Below the pieces are notes generated by a model. The model saw only the letters and a list, made by a program, of their open reading frames with translations. It was not told the DNA's origin and made no database searches. The position numbers were made by a program, and so were the translations under genes. A stretch of DNA of 64,000 nt from Grifola frondosa (taxonomy: Eukaryota > Basidiomycota > Agaricomycetes > Polyporales > Grifolaceae): assembly GCA_001683735.1 (NCBI GenBank), contig LUGG01000022.1, positions 62,001 through 126,000 on the forward strand. Direction: 5' to 3'. Shown one piece after another: positions 9,316 through 22,584 of the stretch. Position 1 is the first letter of the stretch; every line of letters begins with the position of its first letter.

Positions 9316-12031
9316 CTAGTCCGCGATGACGTGGTTGATCGACGCGAAGTCATGGCTTTTGATATGGCTCATGTCGTCGACGGACGGGGTTCGTTGCTGA
9401 CGGGGCTCCAGAGGTAGGTCCGAGGCAGCTATGGGGCCCAGTCTGCGGCCTGCGAGGATCCTCCTATCAAAGACATGCAAATCAGGCCAAATTTACACAC
9501 GGAGGCGGATGAAAAAACTGACATCCAGGTAGGAACGAGGCTGCCCGGCGGAATAACCCATGTTTCTGCAACTTGGTAGTTGGGAGGTACCAGGCGACCG
9601 CGGGTAGCTTTCTTGAGGATCCATGCGATGCCATTGATCAGGACGTAGGAAAAAATGCCAGCAATGACTCCGTATGCGATGCTATGGCTCGTTAGTAAGC
9701 ACCATGAAGGGAAGACAAATTTGAGGAGACATACTTGTAGCTGAGGGGAATGATGATGATAGTGAGGAATGCAGGGACGGCATCACCGACGTAGTCCCAG
9801 TTGATTTCACGAACACTACAATCATCAGAATGTCAGCCGTGCTGCACGCGGAGCACAATGAAGTGCTATTGACGCACTTGCGAATCATGAGGGATCCTAC
9901 GATGACCAGTGCACCACCAGTGGCCCACGGAGGGATCGACGCAAAAATCGGGGCGAAGAAAATCGAGATGAACATTGCGAAGCCAACGGTGATAGCAGTG
10001 AGGCCGGTCTTGCCACCTTCACTAATACCAGTTGCACTTTCGACGAAGGCCGTGACGGGGCTGGTGCCCATGAGCGCACCCATGCTGATCGAGAAGGCAT
10101 CCACGCAGTACGCGATCGTCGAGTTCTCAAAATCGAGCGTGACGGGATCACGAAGGCCTGCAAACTTGGCCATAGAGTACAGTGTACTGGGTAAAGCTAT
10201 TCGAATCAGTGGTATTGACTGTCGGCAGGAATGCTTACCCCGTCGTATCTGAAAGTGGAAGATATGTGAGGATAAGCAACACCACATTACGATTACACAC
10301 TGACCGAGGATATCAACGTATAGGAAGGTAATCAATGCGTACCAGACCTTCCCTCGGCTATTCATAAGTGCGATCAGACCGCGCAACCCTCCAGTAGGTC
10401 AAGGCAAGACTTACCCGTAATTGTACTATACAACAGAAGTCAGCAAACTGTTTCTTGATATCAAGTAATTGACTCACATCAAGCGCGTTGCCAATCTTCT
10501 GCAATGGCCGGAAAGTAACGACCTTCTTAAAAAAGTCGAATAAGTCGTCCCCAGCGGCAGTGTGGGGAAAATAGGTGACAGGAGTGGGCCGAGGCCAGGA
10601 GATAATGGAGGTAAGGAAGATGCCGATGAGGATCGCGCCCTTAACACGGTAGAGCATTAAAAGCACGGTGAAAATGCTGACGAAGAAATAGGATAAGCCT
10701 CCTCAATACGTCCAGTCCCGATGATTAAATACGTACCCGCCGATAAAGATTCCAAGCCACATAGTAGGGCTTTGAAGTACACGGCTGCCACAATAGTTCA
10801 CTAAGGTATCGCTGATAAAGTCTTAGAACATGGATTCAGTCAGGTTCTAAACGATCACAGAAGGATTCTTGGTTTACCATCGGGTTTACAACCACCGAGG
10901 CCCACAAAATTTGTCGTGTCACCTCCAATGACACCGAGGCCGCCGGAAGCTGTGTATATTTTTCAGTTATATCTGCACCGTTATTTGTATCATATAACAC
11001 ATACATAACCCGATGAAGCTAAAATCTCAAGTCAATCACCGTAATAAGTGTAGTTTAGAATATCCCTTACGCGATGAACAATCCGATACCAGCACCGACA
11101 GCCATAACTAGAGACTGCGGCATAATACGCGCCAGCCATTGCCGTAGACCAAGCAGGGACAGGAAGAGGAAGAACCATCTAAGAATAACACGGTGTCATC
11201 GTGGTGTAAAAATATGGACGTTGAAAATACTCACCCTTCCATGAATACAGCAGCCAGCGCTTCTCTGTACGAGATGATGCCGCTTCCGTGGAATCTGACG
11301 AAAGTTTCGAATATAGTCGGGGAAAAACAGTTAGGATGGTGGCGTACCCAACGACTGAGTATGTGAACTAGGCCACACATGATGTCATGTTGTAAACAAG
11401 AGGGTCAAAACTGTGTCACTTACGTATGCGTTTAGACCCAAACCAGGTGCCATACCGACCGGGAGATTCGCAAGAAGGCCCATGAGGAAAGAAGCCAGCG
11501 CCGAGATAGCAGCGGTAGTCGTGATAAGATCACGCTGGACATCAGCGACGCAGGCGAGATACGTATCGTCAGAGACGCAAAGGTCGTCCGTCGGGCAGAC
11601 GCAAGTTCCGCCGGTATCTTGTATGATCGATGCATTGACGGAAATCTAAGCACTTGTGAGTTGAGAAAATAATAATGGCTTCATTCGGGAAAACTCACAA
11701 TGTAAGCCATGGCCGCCTTCGTGTGTCGTGTGAGCACGAACATGGCAATAGAATTCTGTGATACTTACCCATGTCGTGAGACCAGCACGGATCTCTGTCT
11801 ACCGGAGTGAGATAGAAGCATTGAGGCAACCTCCATGAATTATATACAAGGATCCACGTACCAAAAACCGAGAGCCCTCGCGTTCCTTCGGGTGACCGGA
11901 ACCCTCGAGATGGAACCATCTACCCACGAAAGAGTCCGCAACCTGCAAAAATGATATCAGGAAGATCTCGCTTCTAGTGAAGAAAAAGAGAAACGGACCC
12001 GGGCGTTCACTCTGTCGATGAAACTAACCAT
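9316..12031 (-). CDS. azgA: AzgA-type purine (adenine/guanine/hypoxanthine) permease
   Basis: A plasma-membrane purine:H+ symporter of the AzgA branch of the nucleobase transporter fold. The reconstructed protein starts MVSFIDRVNARVADSFVGRWF. It carries the family signatures TEIRAGLTTWAAMAYIISVN, an external Cys-containing loop (DTGGTCVCPTDDLCVSD), LANLPVGMAPGLGLNAYFTY, RIMPQSLVMAVGAGIGLFIA, GVIGGDTTNFVGLGGC, SISMGALMGTSPVTAFVESA and ISEGGKTGLTAITVGF. The C-terminal tail is hydrophilic and ends INHVIAD. About 15 short introns are required, and every join I traced keeps phase. One apparent stop near 10805 disappears when the acceptor TTAG just after it is used. Predicted membrane segments are numerous, consistent with the 12-14 of the family. 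I found no frame break in this gene. Confidence 0.92.
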
Positions 12032-14506
12032 GGTTGAGCAAGCGTGAGGGAATGGCGAAACGAGGGGGTTCCGAAGGCATTTTATGACCCGCTATCGAGC
12101 GCCGTAATTTCTCCACACTTCAAGAAAACGCATGGCTAATACTGATAAGGCCCTGCTAAATGTTTGTGAGAAGGGACTAAAATCTGATTTGGCGGTGGCG
12201 ACAGCTTATCTAATCTTGGGATCGCTTAGATTATCTTCAACCGTATCTCTTATACCTCCGAGTCTCCGACGCCTCAAAATCTAGTATTACTTCCACGTTC
12301 ATTAAAAATACAGATACATAGACAACACATGCGGCTTAAACGAGATCAACATTGTCCAAGAATCTGCGGCTGCAAAAATCTATTGAGTTGACGTGGACGG
12401 CCTCACCAGTCGCAACTTTGTCACTGCGCACTGCCGAATTCCGACATTACGGTGGAATGTTCGATCGCGACATAGAAAAATCATCCTGCTCATTTCGAAG
12501 TTCAAAAATACCTAATGAAGCTTGAGCTCCACGTTGTGACCCTCCTTCTGTCAAAGAATTAGAGGCGTTGGCAAGGAGGCGTCAGAAGTCAAGAGTGCCT
12601 GGTGGGAACCATACGTTAATAACAATCACAAAATCCGTACCGCTGTAGCTTGTGTACCTGGTGCGGTCCATACGATGTGAAGATATTAGCAACCGGTGAG
12701 CATGAAGCGTTGCAAGCGAGAAACACTCCGACATGATACTTACGACTGTTGGCCAATTTAACTACCGAACATGATTCGTGTGAAGAGCATTCCTTCGTAT
12801 ATACCTTCGCAGCTTCTGAGGTCCGAACAGAAGACCAAAGCATGTGAACCTATGGGATGAACTGATGCATATGGGCTAGACGGTTCTTGGTTCTTGTAAT
12901 GTGGCTTCGCACATGCAAGGCGACATTCACACATAGTGCCCTTGATTCCAGTGCCTTAAGGCCTTCCGGAACGTTATACACTTGTGACAATCAGGGTTCA
13001 AACAAGTTCGGCGAATTCAGGGCATTGTTAAGGTTGAGCTGCCTTCTAGTGACTAAAATCACCATCTTTAGCGAGCCTACATGCACGTTCGTTTGATGTG
13101 GCTTACTGTTGCAGCTTGGCTCCCTAATTCGCATGTACCATTTCGTTGCCTAAACGAGTGGCCTACAGAAGTAATTGTTTACTGCGTATGAGACCATGAA
13201 GAAGCCGCGGCTTGTTTCACGATAAGGGGCATGATGTTTGTTTTTCCAGTAAGTAAATATCCTGGTCCTTGTAGATGAAGGAGCAGGCATCATCGATGAT
13301 ATCTATGAACGACTTGGCATGTCTGTCGTGTTCGACCTGTGCAATAATAGCCTGACACAATGTGAGCATTTTCAGAGTATGAATTCAATTACCATGACGA
13401 ACCATGGGAGCCGATGAGAATATGTTATACTGTTATACACAGTCAACAGAAAGATCCTGCATTTGCCAATTCCGAATACGAGCGCGGTGAAGTCCACTCA
13501 TTGAGAAGAGGTTTCCATGTCAACACGAGACTTGAGCAGATGCAGGGACCATTGTTGAACGCTACGGTGACAGGGAGGGTACGGAGTTGCAGCTTCCTGG
13601 GTAGTGTCGTCTATGTTAATATCTGTCCGATATATCCTCTCGATGACCAGATGCAGAGTAGCGTATTCGCATTCGCAGCATAAAAGATTCGAGTCACATT
13701 TTCCAGCGGCAGCACAATGTGAGTACAACCGCCGATATGTGGGTGCATGTGTTCGTGTATGCGCCAAAGCAAGAATGAAATGCTCTCAATGCGATTGAAT
13801 ATGCAAAGAAAGAGCTGGCTATGAATCAAAATGGCTTCAGAGATCTAATACTCCGTTTCGCTTCGAGTGGCTCTCTTCCGATTCGACAAAATACATTGAC
13901 TGGAAAATTCGCTACCCCTGGGGACCTGGATGACATCAACTTGGGGTGTTGTGTGATGTATCGCTAGTCCACCTCATAGCACGACGCAAAACTGGGTACG
14001 TACCTTGGGGTATGTATCCATCAAGCAACTCGCATGACTCGAATATTTCGGCTGAGAATAATGATATTAGTAAACGACAAGGACGCAAACGCAACACCTA
14101 CCAGTTTCACGGACTTCCGAGGTGGATATCCCGTGTGTTCCACCTCACGCTTCAAAGCTTCAATATTCAATATTGAAAGAAACTTGATCTTGACTTGATC
14201 CGTTGTATTTGCTCGATAACTGTCCATGTAAATATAGGTCTATTTTTGAGCTCTTGTACATAAATTACATAATTCTACCTGCCAAAATTTTGAACGCCCC
14301 GAATCTTTGATTCCTCACCATTGCAGCGTGCACTGCCAGCTGCCGTCCACGACTTTCCAGGACATTCAAAACCATCTATCATACCTCACTAGACGTGCTA
14401 CACACAGCTTACAGAGTAGCCTCCACATACCATCGGACTTCACCAGACACGTAATTTTACCAGCTCGATAGACTTCCTCTGATCTTTCACTGTATTCCTT
14501 GTATCA
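12032..14506. other. Gene-poor spacer between divergent AzgA and eEF3 genes
   Basis: About 2.5 kb with no convincing coding exon. Small open frames at 12616-12843, 12887-13096 and 13414-13830 overlap on both strands and lack recognisable motifs. The ends must contain the promoters of the AzgA (minus) and eEF3 (plus) genes. An AT-rich segment lies at 14150-14290. Confidence 0.5.
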
Positions 14507-17500
14507 ATGTCGCCTGTCGCCATGCCTGTGTCCTCGGAATCTCATTTTGGACCTTTCTTAGAAGCACTCCGTACCGCACCTACGAATCCAGGTACGCAGG
14601 ATCATATGGTCTGATTTTATTTGGGCCTGACGAGAGGTTTTACAGATGCGAAGGCTGCTGCCGATCGCCTTGCTCGCGAAGTTTCAAAGGCTGGCTTAGA
14701 GTCCCTGACGTGAGCATCTTTTTCCCCCTGAAATTATCCGCTCTGATAACCATGCTTGTGAAGTGATAATGGTATACTATCGGCTCTACACGATTTTGCT
14801 ACCAACAAGAAATCTGGCTTCGAACGCGAATCTGCACCCATTGCCTTCCAATCACTAGTCACCGTTCTTGGTGCACCTGTCGTGCCTTTACTTCTCCCAT
14901 CACTCCCAGTCCTGTATGAGCTATACATGGATAAGGGAGATGTTGTCCGTTCGGCGGCTACCTCCGCTACCAAGTCCATTCTCAAATTGTTCCCTCCGGA
15001 GGCCACTGGCATTGTCTTCCGGACCCTAGAAGATATCTTAGAAAAGGGTAAATGGAAGACAAAAGTCGGCGTCTTGGATGCCATGAAATCCTTCGTCACC
15101 TCGGCGAGAGACGCTGTCGCCAATGAACTGGGGGCTATTCTCCCCAAAGTGGAGGCCGCAATGCACGACACAAAGCAGGAGGTATGCAATTTATACGCAT
15201 ATTATCATCTATTCGAAGTGAACATGATGCCAGGTATCCTCTGCCGCAAACAAATGCGCGACTGCGCTTTGCACCACACTTGCAAACCCCGACTTGAGCG
15301 CACACATTCCATCCCTCGTCAAGTGCATGTCCAACCCCGATTCCGTTCCTGCTTGCATCAAATCCCTCTCATCCACCACCTTCGTAGCGGAAGTCACTGC
15401 GCCTGCTTTGGCCGTCCTCGTTCCGCTTCTCATTCGCGCGCTCAACGACCGCTCCATGGAAGTTCAACGTCGATCTGTCGTGGTCATCGACAACCTTGTG
15501 AAACTTGTACGCGATCCCAAAGTCGCAGCCACGTACTTGAGTCCCCTAGTAGAAGGTGTAGACAAAATTGCCAAAGGAGCTGCTTTCCCTGAAGTGGGTG
15601 CATTTGTGTACATTTCGTTGTTCGCTCTTTATGACACCTGCAAACCGTAGGTCCGTGCGTTCGCAGAAACTGCCCTGAACACCTTGATCAAGGCAGGTGC
15701 TTCCAAGGATGGCCCTCCGCCTGATCATAGGGACACAGAAGCGGAAAAATCATCGGCCCTTTCTGCGCTTTTGACACTCCTTCCTTCCGAGCTTGTTACT
15801 CGATCTCCTAAGACGCCAAACGGCCCTCCCGCTCCTAGGCATCCTCTTCTTTCCAATACTCTTGATTTCGTAGCATCCCTGGTTGCAGATCTCGTCTATG
15901 CCAGACGTTTTTCCGAGCCGAAAATATGGAACCGCTGTGTTGGAGTGTATTTAGGACCCTGGCTTCCTCGCGGCGCGGAAGAAGGAACAACCTTTGCGGA
16001 ATCTGTTCGCTCGCACTTCCTTGCCATCGACGAAGTACGTGTCTTACTGTATTGCTGATTGTGTCTTGCTTATTCACAGTGTATAGGCTAAGCATGCCAT
16101 CACGCTGGATAACTCCGCCGAGGAAGGAGAGTTGCTTTGCGACACGCAGTTCTCGCTCGCATATGGCGCTCTTCTGCTTCTGTCTCATACACGTCTGCGC
16201 CTGTTCCGTGGCCGCCGCTACGGTATCCTCGGTACCAACGGATCCGGAAAATCGACCCTAATGCGCCAGCTGCGTGATGGAAAAGTCGAGAACTTCCCGA
16301 CTCAAGACCAATTGCGATGTGTGATGGTAGAACACTCCCTGCAGGGAGAAGACATCTCGTTGTCAATCATCGACTTCGTTGCTTCAGGTGAGTTTGAGAG
16401 TTCGAGTCCGGAGTTATAGAGCTAAGTTTGTCACGACATGCTTTTCTAGATAAGGCCCTTGCTGGCGTTCCTCGGTCGAAGATTAGAGATCAGTTGATTG
16501 AGGTTGGTTTCGACGACGCTAGACAGGCTGAGCTTGTTGGCGGCTTGTCTGGTGGCTGGAAAATGAAGCTGGAGTTGGGCCGAGCAATGTTGTATAATGC
16601 CGACCTTCTCCTGCTTGATGAAGTGAGCACCTGGTGTCTCTGTGAACTGCCACATAAGCTTATCTGACTTGTTTCTAGCCTACTAATCACGTACGTCATC
16701 CGTCATCAGTGCTTACTGGAATTTTGACAGTTTTGTGTAGTTGGACCGTGCATCCGTCCAATGGCTAGAGCAATATCTCATTGCTCAGAAGAACGTTACT
16801 TGTTTAATAATCAGCCACGACTCGGGGTATGTGAGCATGCGCTTGGAAGCAGAAAATATCGCTGATTGTGTCAAACAGCTTCCTGGACACTGTCACTACA
16901 GACATCATACATTACGAGACGAAGAAGGTTTGACCCACTTTCGTTGCGTACTGATCGGCACTCTGAATTGGTTTCTCTGCAGTTGGCATACTACCCTGGT
17001 AATTTGTCTGCATTCGTGGCGAAGCATCCCGAAGCCAAGTCATACTATACTCTTGCGGCTACAAGCGTCAAGTTCTCATTCCCGCCGCCTGGTTCCTTGA
17101 TGGGCGTGCGAAGCAATACTCGTGCCATCTTGAAAATGACAAATTGTACCTTCACATACCCTGGACGCTCTACTCCAAGTTTGTACAACGTTAGCTGTGC
17201 ATTGTCCTTGTCAAGGTACGCATTGCCGTTCAATCGTGGGAAACTGCAATCTGATGCATTTTGGCGCAGCCGAGTTGGCATCATTGGCCCCAATGGCGCT
17301 GGGAAGTCGACTCTCATCAAGCTGCTGACGGTTCGTATCACGTCTATAATTGTATTGCAAAGTCGCTAATTACCTCATAGGGAGAGACAGTGCCACAAGA
17401 AGGAACAGTTTACAAACACCCTGCGCTTCGTATTGGATATGTGTCACAGCATGCTACCCACCACATCGGTATGGATCATGATCTTTACTGATGGCTTCAT

Positions 17501-18903
17501 CTCACCTGTTTATGGTTTGTCAGAGAGACATCTAGAAAAGACTCCTATACAATATATCCAGTGGCGGTTCCAGGACGGGCATGATCGTGGGTCTCTTGGT
17601 CATGACAGAATGCGGCTTTCGTTGACATAGGAACGATGAACAGGTGAAATCCTAGAGAAGGCTACTCGCGTCCTCACCGAGGAAGAGAAGGCCCAGTTGG
17701 AAGTTGACTTCATGGGGAAGAATGGACAACGGCGGAAACTTGAAGTGTGCATCGTTGCATCTCTGAATGTTAAGATCTACTGATGTTCTCTCCTCAGCTA
17801 ATCATGGGACGTCAAAAGCTCAAGAAATCACTTCAATATGAGATCAAGTGGCGAGGTATATTCTACTAGCTTCCATTATTGATGATAAATCTAAGGCATC
17901 ACCTTCAGGGCTGGATCACAGGTTCAACACATGGATTCCGCGAGAAGAGCTGCTTCAGAAGGGATTCACCAAGCTTGTACAGCAATTTGATGATCTCGAG
18001 TCCTCGAGAGAGGGCGCTGGACAGCGTGATACGGCTGCGCATGTCGTCCGGAAGCACTTGGAGGATATCGGTCTAGACGGAGACATTGCGCAATACAATG
18101 AGATTTCCGGTTTATCCGGAGGTAAGCATTTGGTGAAATTTGGTCGCATCAAAAACTAACTCAGGAACAGGCCAAAAGATCAAGTTGGTGATTGCTGCTT
18201 GTCTGTGGAACAATCCTCAGGTCAGCTTTGTGATATCAGAACTTGCTCCCATGCTGATGGAGCTGTGCTTCGGTTACGTAGATCTGCGTTCTTGACGAGC
18301 CTAGCAACTTCTTGGATCGTGAGGCTCTTGGAGGACTGGCTGTCGCCATCCGAGACTGGGCCGGCGCTGTAGTATGTTACTTCTACATTCGATATCCGTG
18401 GTATAATGCAAGGTTGCTAACTAGTGCAAACTGTCCAGGTGATCATCTCCCACAACGAAGAGTTCGTCACGTCTCTGTGTGAGTCACCACCGCTCCCATC
18501 ACTTTCCCCGCTGATGTCGTGTCCTGCGTTACTCCGACTGATTGCTAATTGTGTCCTGTTTTGCACAGGCCCCGAGATCTGGCACGTGGATGCCGGGCGG
18601 ATGACACACAAGGGCAAGGTTGCCGTAGTGGAAGATCCTCTCGCGGTGAAGTCTCCAAAGGGCAGTGGCAGCAACACTCCCATCCGATCTCGGGTGCAGA
18701 CTCCAGCGGCTTCGACACACGGTACCCCGGCCGTGAGTGGGGCTGAAGATACGCCCGCTGCGGGTGCCACGCTCCCTGTCAAGAAGAAGAAAAAGTTGAC
18801 CCGTAACCAGGTGAAAGCGCAGGAGGAGCGTAGGAGGGTGCGCAAGTTCAACTGGCTGGCGTTCGGGGGTCCGAAGCCCGAGGACACGGACAGCGATGCG
18901 TAG
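14507..18903 (+). CDS. TEF3: Translation elongation factor 3 (eEF3), ABC-F ATPase
   Basis: A fungal ribosome-associated ATPase that helps release E-site tRNA during elongation; it acts in the cytosol. The start is [21 protein letters not shown]. The N-terminal third is HEAT-repeat-like ([50 protein letters not shown]). Two ABC cassettes follow. The first has Walker [10 protein letters not shown], signature LSGGW and Walker [16 protein letters not shown]. The second has Walker [10 protein letters not shown], signature LSGGQ and Walker [13 protein letters not shown]. The chromodomain-like insertion lies between the second Walker A and second signature, across the exons at 17380-18120. The end is a lysine-rich tail ([19 protein letters not shown]) and an acidic terminus. 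About 18-20 introns interrupt it, unusually many for a highly expressed gene. All joins traced are in phase. The length matches the roughly 1050 residues usual for the family. Confidence 0.95.
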
Positions 18904-19494
18904 GATCTGCATCGCACGAATCCATGGGCATGTTGGAACGCTTCGGTTTTCCTTTTCTAGATAACTTATCTTCCATTCTGTTCCTCGGGTGCGCGGTTTG
19001 TCGTTGCTGAGTATGTTACTAGATCCCTATTACATGAATTTCCGTCCCCTTCCCTCGTCAGAGGATATCGATTAGAGATATGCGGCTCCAAGTTGCCACC
19101 CGAGGCTCCTCGTTTGACGAGTACTTCTGATTCTACATTGTGTATTTGGATGCTAGTTCATACACGTGGACAACTAAATGTCCTTGATACACTAGGAGGT
19201 ACACATAATGCGATGTCTATGACTGGTGATGCGCCGGATGCTATGCGATGGAGAATAAATAAGGAGTCAATAAAGGAGTGCGATGCGAATAAATATGTTG
19301 CCGATAAATAAATAAATGTGAATGCGAGGATGCGTGACAGTAGTAATAAGTTAGGATGCGATGAAATCAGAGGACAACGTGAATATGTATATGGCGACGA
19401 ATAAATAGATATGCGAATAAATAAGGCGATTGGGACAGCGAGACAACGAACAATGGTTAGGAATACACTTGTTGGTCTAATCTATATAGCGCTT
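18904..19494. other. Convergent 3' spacer with AATAAATA repeats
   Basis: This separates the 3' ends of eEF3 (plus) and the C2H2 gene (minus). Between about 19250 and 19430 the motif AATAAATA, often preceded by GCG or GAT, recurs at least five times (near 19254, 19288, 19304, 19400 and 19416), giving many AATAAA poly(A)-type signals on the plus strand. Nothing coding is evident. Confidence 0.55.
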
Positions 19495-20475
19495 TTACGA
19501 GGAGGCCTTGCGTGACGTTGTGTCGCGAGAGCGCTCCGAACCGGAGGTTTGGTCCTCTTCCTCAAGACTCTCTTCGTCCTCAGGCTCAGCCTGGGAGCTG
19601 GCCGGGCGGGTGTGGACGCGAGTGTGGCGACGCATATTGCTCTGCACGCTGAAGCTACGGCCACAGCCCTCGTATGGACATGTGAACGCTGCGGGACGTC
19701 AACGAATGCGGTGAGCATCATTTTCAGCTGATAGCGAGTGGAGACGCTTACGTTTCTCTCCTGTATGATGGTGAATGTGGATCTGCAAGCGCGGCCAGCG
19801 TGAGACCGTGTACTCGTCAAATCAGTTTGAGAGGTTTACCTTGAGACTGCTGGGCCGCGTAAAACTCTTCCCGCAGTAGCTGCACTCATATCTTGACGAA
19901 GAGGGTCGTTCACTAGCGGCCGGGTCTGCCACAGCCCAGGCTGGACCGCCGGACGAGCCGGGCACGGGTTGTCGCATCATAGGCTGGGACGCAGAGTATG
20001 GATAACTCCCGCTCGCTATTGGGTTGCGCGACGCGTACTGGGAGGACTGGCCTTGGTAGTAGCCTTGCTGCTGGCCTTGCCCTTGTGAGTAGTACTGCAT
20101 ATGGGGTTGTGGCACGGCATGCGGCTGGGCATGCGAGTAGTACGCAGGGTCGGACGCATTCCGCGGATGTGTGGCGTGCGGGAGTGCTCGCGGGTCCGGA
20201 GTGATTGCACGCCGGGAGGGGTAGCGAGGGTCTGCGTCCGCCATGGCGAGGCGGTTGAATGGCAGGTGGGGAGAGGTGGAGGCCCCGCGAGCCCGTTGGA
20301 GAGGAACGGCTCTTGATAGTTCCTCTAAGCGTTGATCGGCGGGTTAGTGAGCGAGGATAACATGTGACATGAGCTGTCACTCACGTCCAAAGAGCTGTCG
20401 GATCGGAGGGAGCGTCGGCCGCTGCTCGTCTCGTCGTGAGGGATCGGAGGGCGGGAGAGTTTGACGAGGCGGCAT
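19495..20475 (-). CDS. C2H2 zinc-finger transcription factor (two fingers near the C-terminus)
   Basis: The start is MPPRQTLPPSDPSRRDEQR at 20475. A first intron with donor GTGAGT and acceptor CTTAG joins LFG to QELSRAVPLQRARGAS. A Gln/Pro/Tyr-rich disordered middle (QYYSQGQGQQQGYYQGQSS) leads to two tandem C2H2 fingers: YECSYCGKSFTRPSSLK-x-HIHHHTGEK, then FTCPYEGCGRSFSVQSNMRRHTRVH. Introns lie between and within the finger-coding exons. The C-terminus is acidic and Ser-rich (EPEDEESLEEEDQTS), ending at TAA 19495-19497. It is a nuclear regulator, target unknown. The N-terminal MPPRQ..LPPIRQLFG block looks like a conserved short motif. Confidence 0.85.
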
Positions 20476-21472
20476 GGCGACTAAATGGAATGTGGAGGTA
20501 GAGTGATTCGAAAGACGGAAGGTTAGTGAAGAAGGTCGAGGCGTGTGGACATAAATACTCAGGAAGAGTACTGTGCACTGTGCACTAAACAACCAACACC
20601 TCGGGTAAATGTACTTAACGCTAAATTTGTATCTGTGGCGATCTGTGAATCGCTGGTGGGGAGCTCATGGTGATTAACCAACAAGAAGGTGCGTCAAAAC
20701 GGTCTCCAGGTATCCGTGAGTGCGTCGACAACCGGGCTGATGACAGTCGTGAACGAGAAATACTCAGGCTCGGCATGGAGGAAGGTGTAAAATTTCCTGA
20801 AGGCTTGGAGGTAATTCGGAATATGGCGTAGAGGTGAGAAAAGGGAGATAAGTAGTACAAAAGAATATCCGTATATCGGAGACTTGCCGATCGAGGACAA
20901 ACAAATGAACGACCTGCAGTGATTAACGCGCGGCCCGAGTTGCCGTATTACTGAATTGTAGCATCTCAGATTCATCGTCAATCACATCCGCAACTGTCTC
21001 CGTGGCTGGTCGTGTCTTGCGCAAGACTGATGTTGTCCTCCAATATTCCCGTGGTGCATAACGTTGCGAGATTCAACCACCGCGACGCGACTGAGGGCCA
21101 TCCCGGAACAACGATGATAGGTCATCGACCAACCATTGATGGCCAGGTGGCACGACGAGAGGAGCACAACTGCACCAGGATGCAAGAAGTAATCTGTCAT
21201 GAGTTAAGATCAGCCTACTCACCACGGAGCGCACACAGCATTATATGGTTGAGACGACGAGGATTTGTTCCGTTCTCGACGCAGACAGCTACTGATCCTT
21301 CCTGTCACTCGGCGGCGATGATGTGTATCGTGCATGACTCGACAGTAATGTGGGTAGAACATGTGGAATCTGTGTTCTGCTCTGACATGTGAAGCTTGCC
21401 AGTACGGATGATTAAGACAACCGTGATGACATGCCAAACCGAACTGGAACACCGGATCATTACCCACTATAT
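20476..21472. other. Intergenic region
   Basis: Lies upstream of the C2H2 gene (minus) and downstream of the BolA gene (minus). Open frames on both strands are short and featureless. It presumably contains the C2H2 promoter near 20500-20600. No repeats or RNA genes are seen. Confidence 0.45.
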
Positions 21473-22114
21473 TCACGATGTTTCCGCTTTCTGAACCTCC
21501 TCCGATGTCTTGGTCTTTAGAGAGAGCGCATGTAACCCGTTTGAGAATTCATCTGTGAGGGCTGCATAAATCATACGGTGCCGCTGCATCGTCGTCTGTG
21601 CCCAGCCACCACCATGACATCTCATCAATGTTGTCGTTTGAGAGATCGATTGACGCTCACCTTTCCCTTGAACTGGTCTGAGACGACCTTTATTGAAAAG
21701 TCTACATCGTCGACAAAGGATGAAATGGCGAAACGGAAGATGAATGACCCAAGTTGTAAGGATTAAAGTGGTGGTAGCGAAGCAAAAAAAGCAATGCACT
21801 TACGTGTCTCCCCATTTCCACCACCGTCTGCTCGCATAGCAGCATGATGACGATGTTGCCAGGAGTCGTTCGCGATGCTCAACTCTGAGGGCAGGAGCAA
21901 CGCGGAGAGCTGGTAAACGGGTCAGCACGGCTAGAGCGTTGATTGGGCTGCACACATCCACCTTCTCCCGGATTGACTGCTCGACGGGTCCTCCAGGCGA
22001 TTGCGGTTGCAGATCAGGCTTGGACGTGGTGGTAGACATGGTCGCCATGGCGGGAGCTCTGAGTAGCAGACTGTTTCGAACGGCAAAGATGGCCTGGTTT
22101 CTGATGGCTAGCAT
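21473..22114 (-). CDS. BOL1: BolA-like protein, probably mitochondrial (BOL1/BolA1 type)
   Basis: A small protein of the BolA family that works with monothiol glutaredoxins in iron-sulfur cluster assembly or trafficking. The start MLAIRNQAIFAVRNSLLLRAP is basic and amphipathic without acidic residues, typical of a mitochondrial presequence. An internal MATMSTTTSKPD could give a cytosolic form. The BolA fold follows: PVEQSIREKLSALLLPSELSIAND, an HRHH-containing loop, GETHFSIKVVSDQFKGK, and the signature RHRMIYAALTDEF whose His is a metal ligand in the family. Three introns (donors GTGGAT, GTAAGT, GTGAGC) restore this order in phase. The C-terminal tail is Lys/Glu-rich (TKTSEEVQKAETS). The spacer to the next gene is a divergent promoter of about 470 bases. 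Confidence 0.88.
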
Positions 22115-22584
22115 TTGCGCGCGGCGTGCACGCGACACGAAAAGCAACCAACGGTACTCCTGGAGTGAGCCAGTGATTTTAATGGCGAAGTGGTCAGGAA
22201 GAACAAAGGAAGAAGCACAGCTCGCCGCCAGTATAGGCGCCTTGATGTGGGCGTTTATGGGTACGGGCGCCAATCTACATTAGCAGGCGAATTTCTATGT
22301 TTGTCGACGCACATCTCACCCTTCAGACTTCTATGACCAGCGCCAGCCAACATTAATCTCACCCGGAGCATTCGAATATGGCTAATGTCCACCAATACTG
22401 TCCGCCTTTGCAACTTGCGCACGCTACAGTACTTGCTCAACCAACGAAGGATCTGGAAGCCAATGACTATGAGGCTGACTAATCGAGTGCTTTAGTGAGC
22501 ATAGTGGCTGAATAGCCGACCTGCTCTTTTTCTTTCAGTTTGCCATCATCATCATTCGTTGATTGATACCCTGATACGCTCGAT
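22115..22584. promoter_or_regulatory. Divergent promoter region, BolA gene and Clr2-domain gene
   Basis: A 470-base spacer between two divergent starts. It includes a pyrimidine-rich stretch at 22518-22545 (CTGCTCTTTTTCTTTCAG) shortly before the plus-strand start, common in basidiomycete leaders. No specific operator is recognised. Confidence 0.4.

Noticed and set aside
10780..10890. Apparent in-frame stop in the AzgA gene
   Set aside because: Using the acceptor TTAG immediately after the stop keeps the family sequence (GLGGCKPD then VNYCGSR) in frame.
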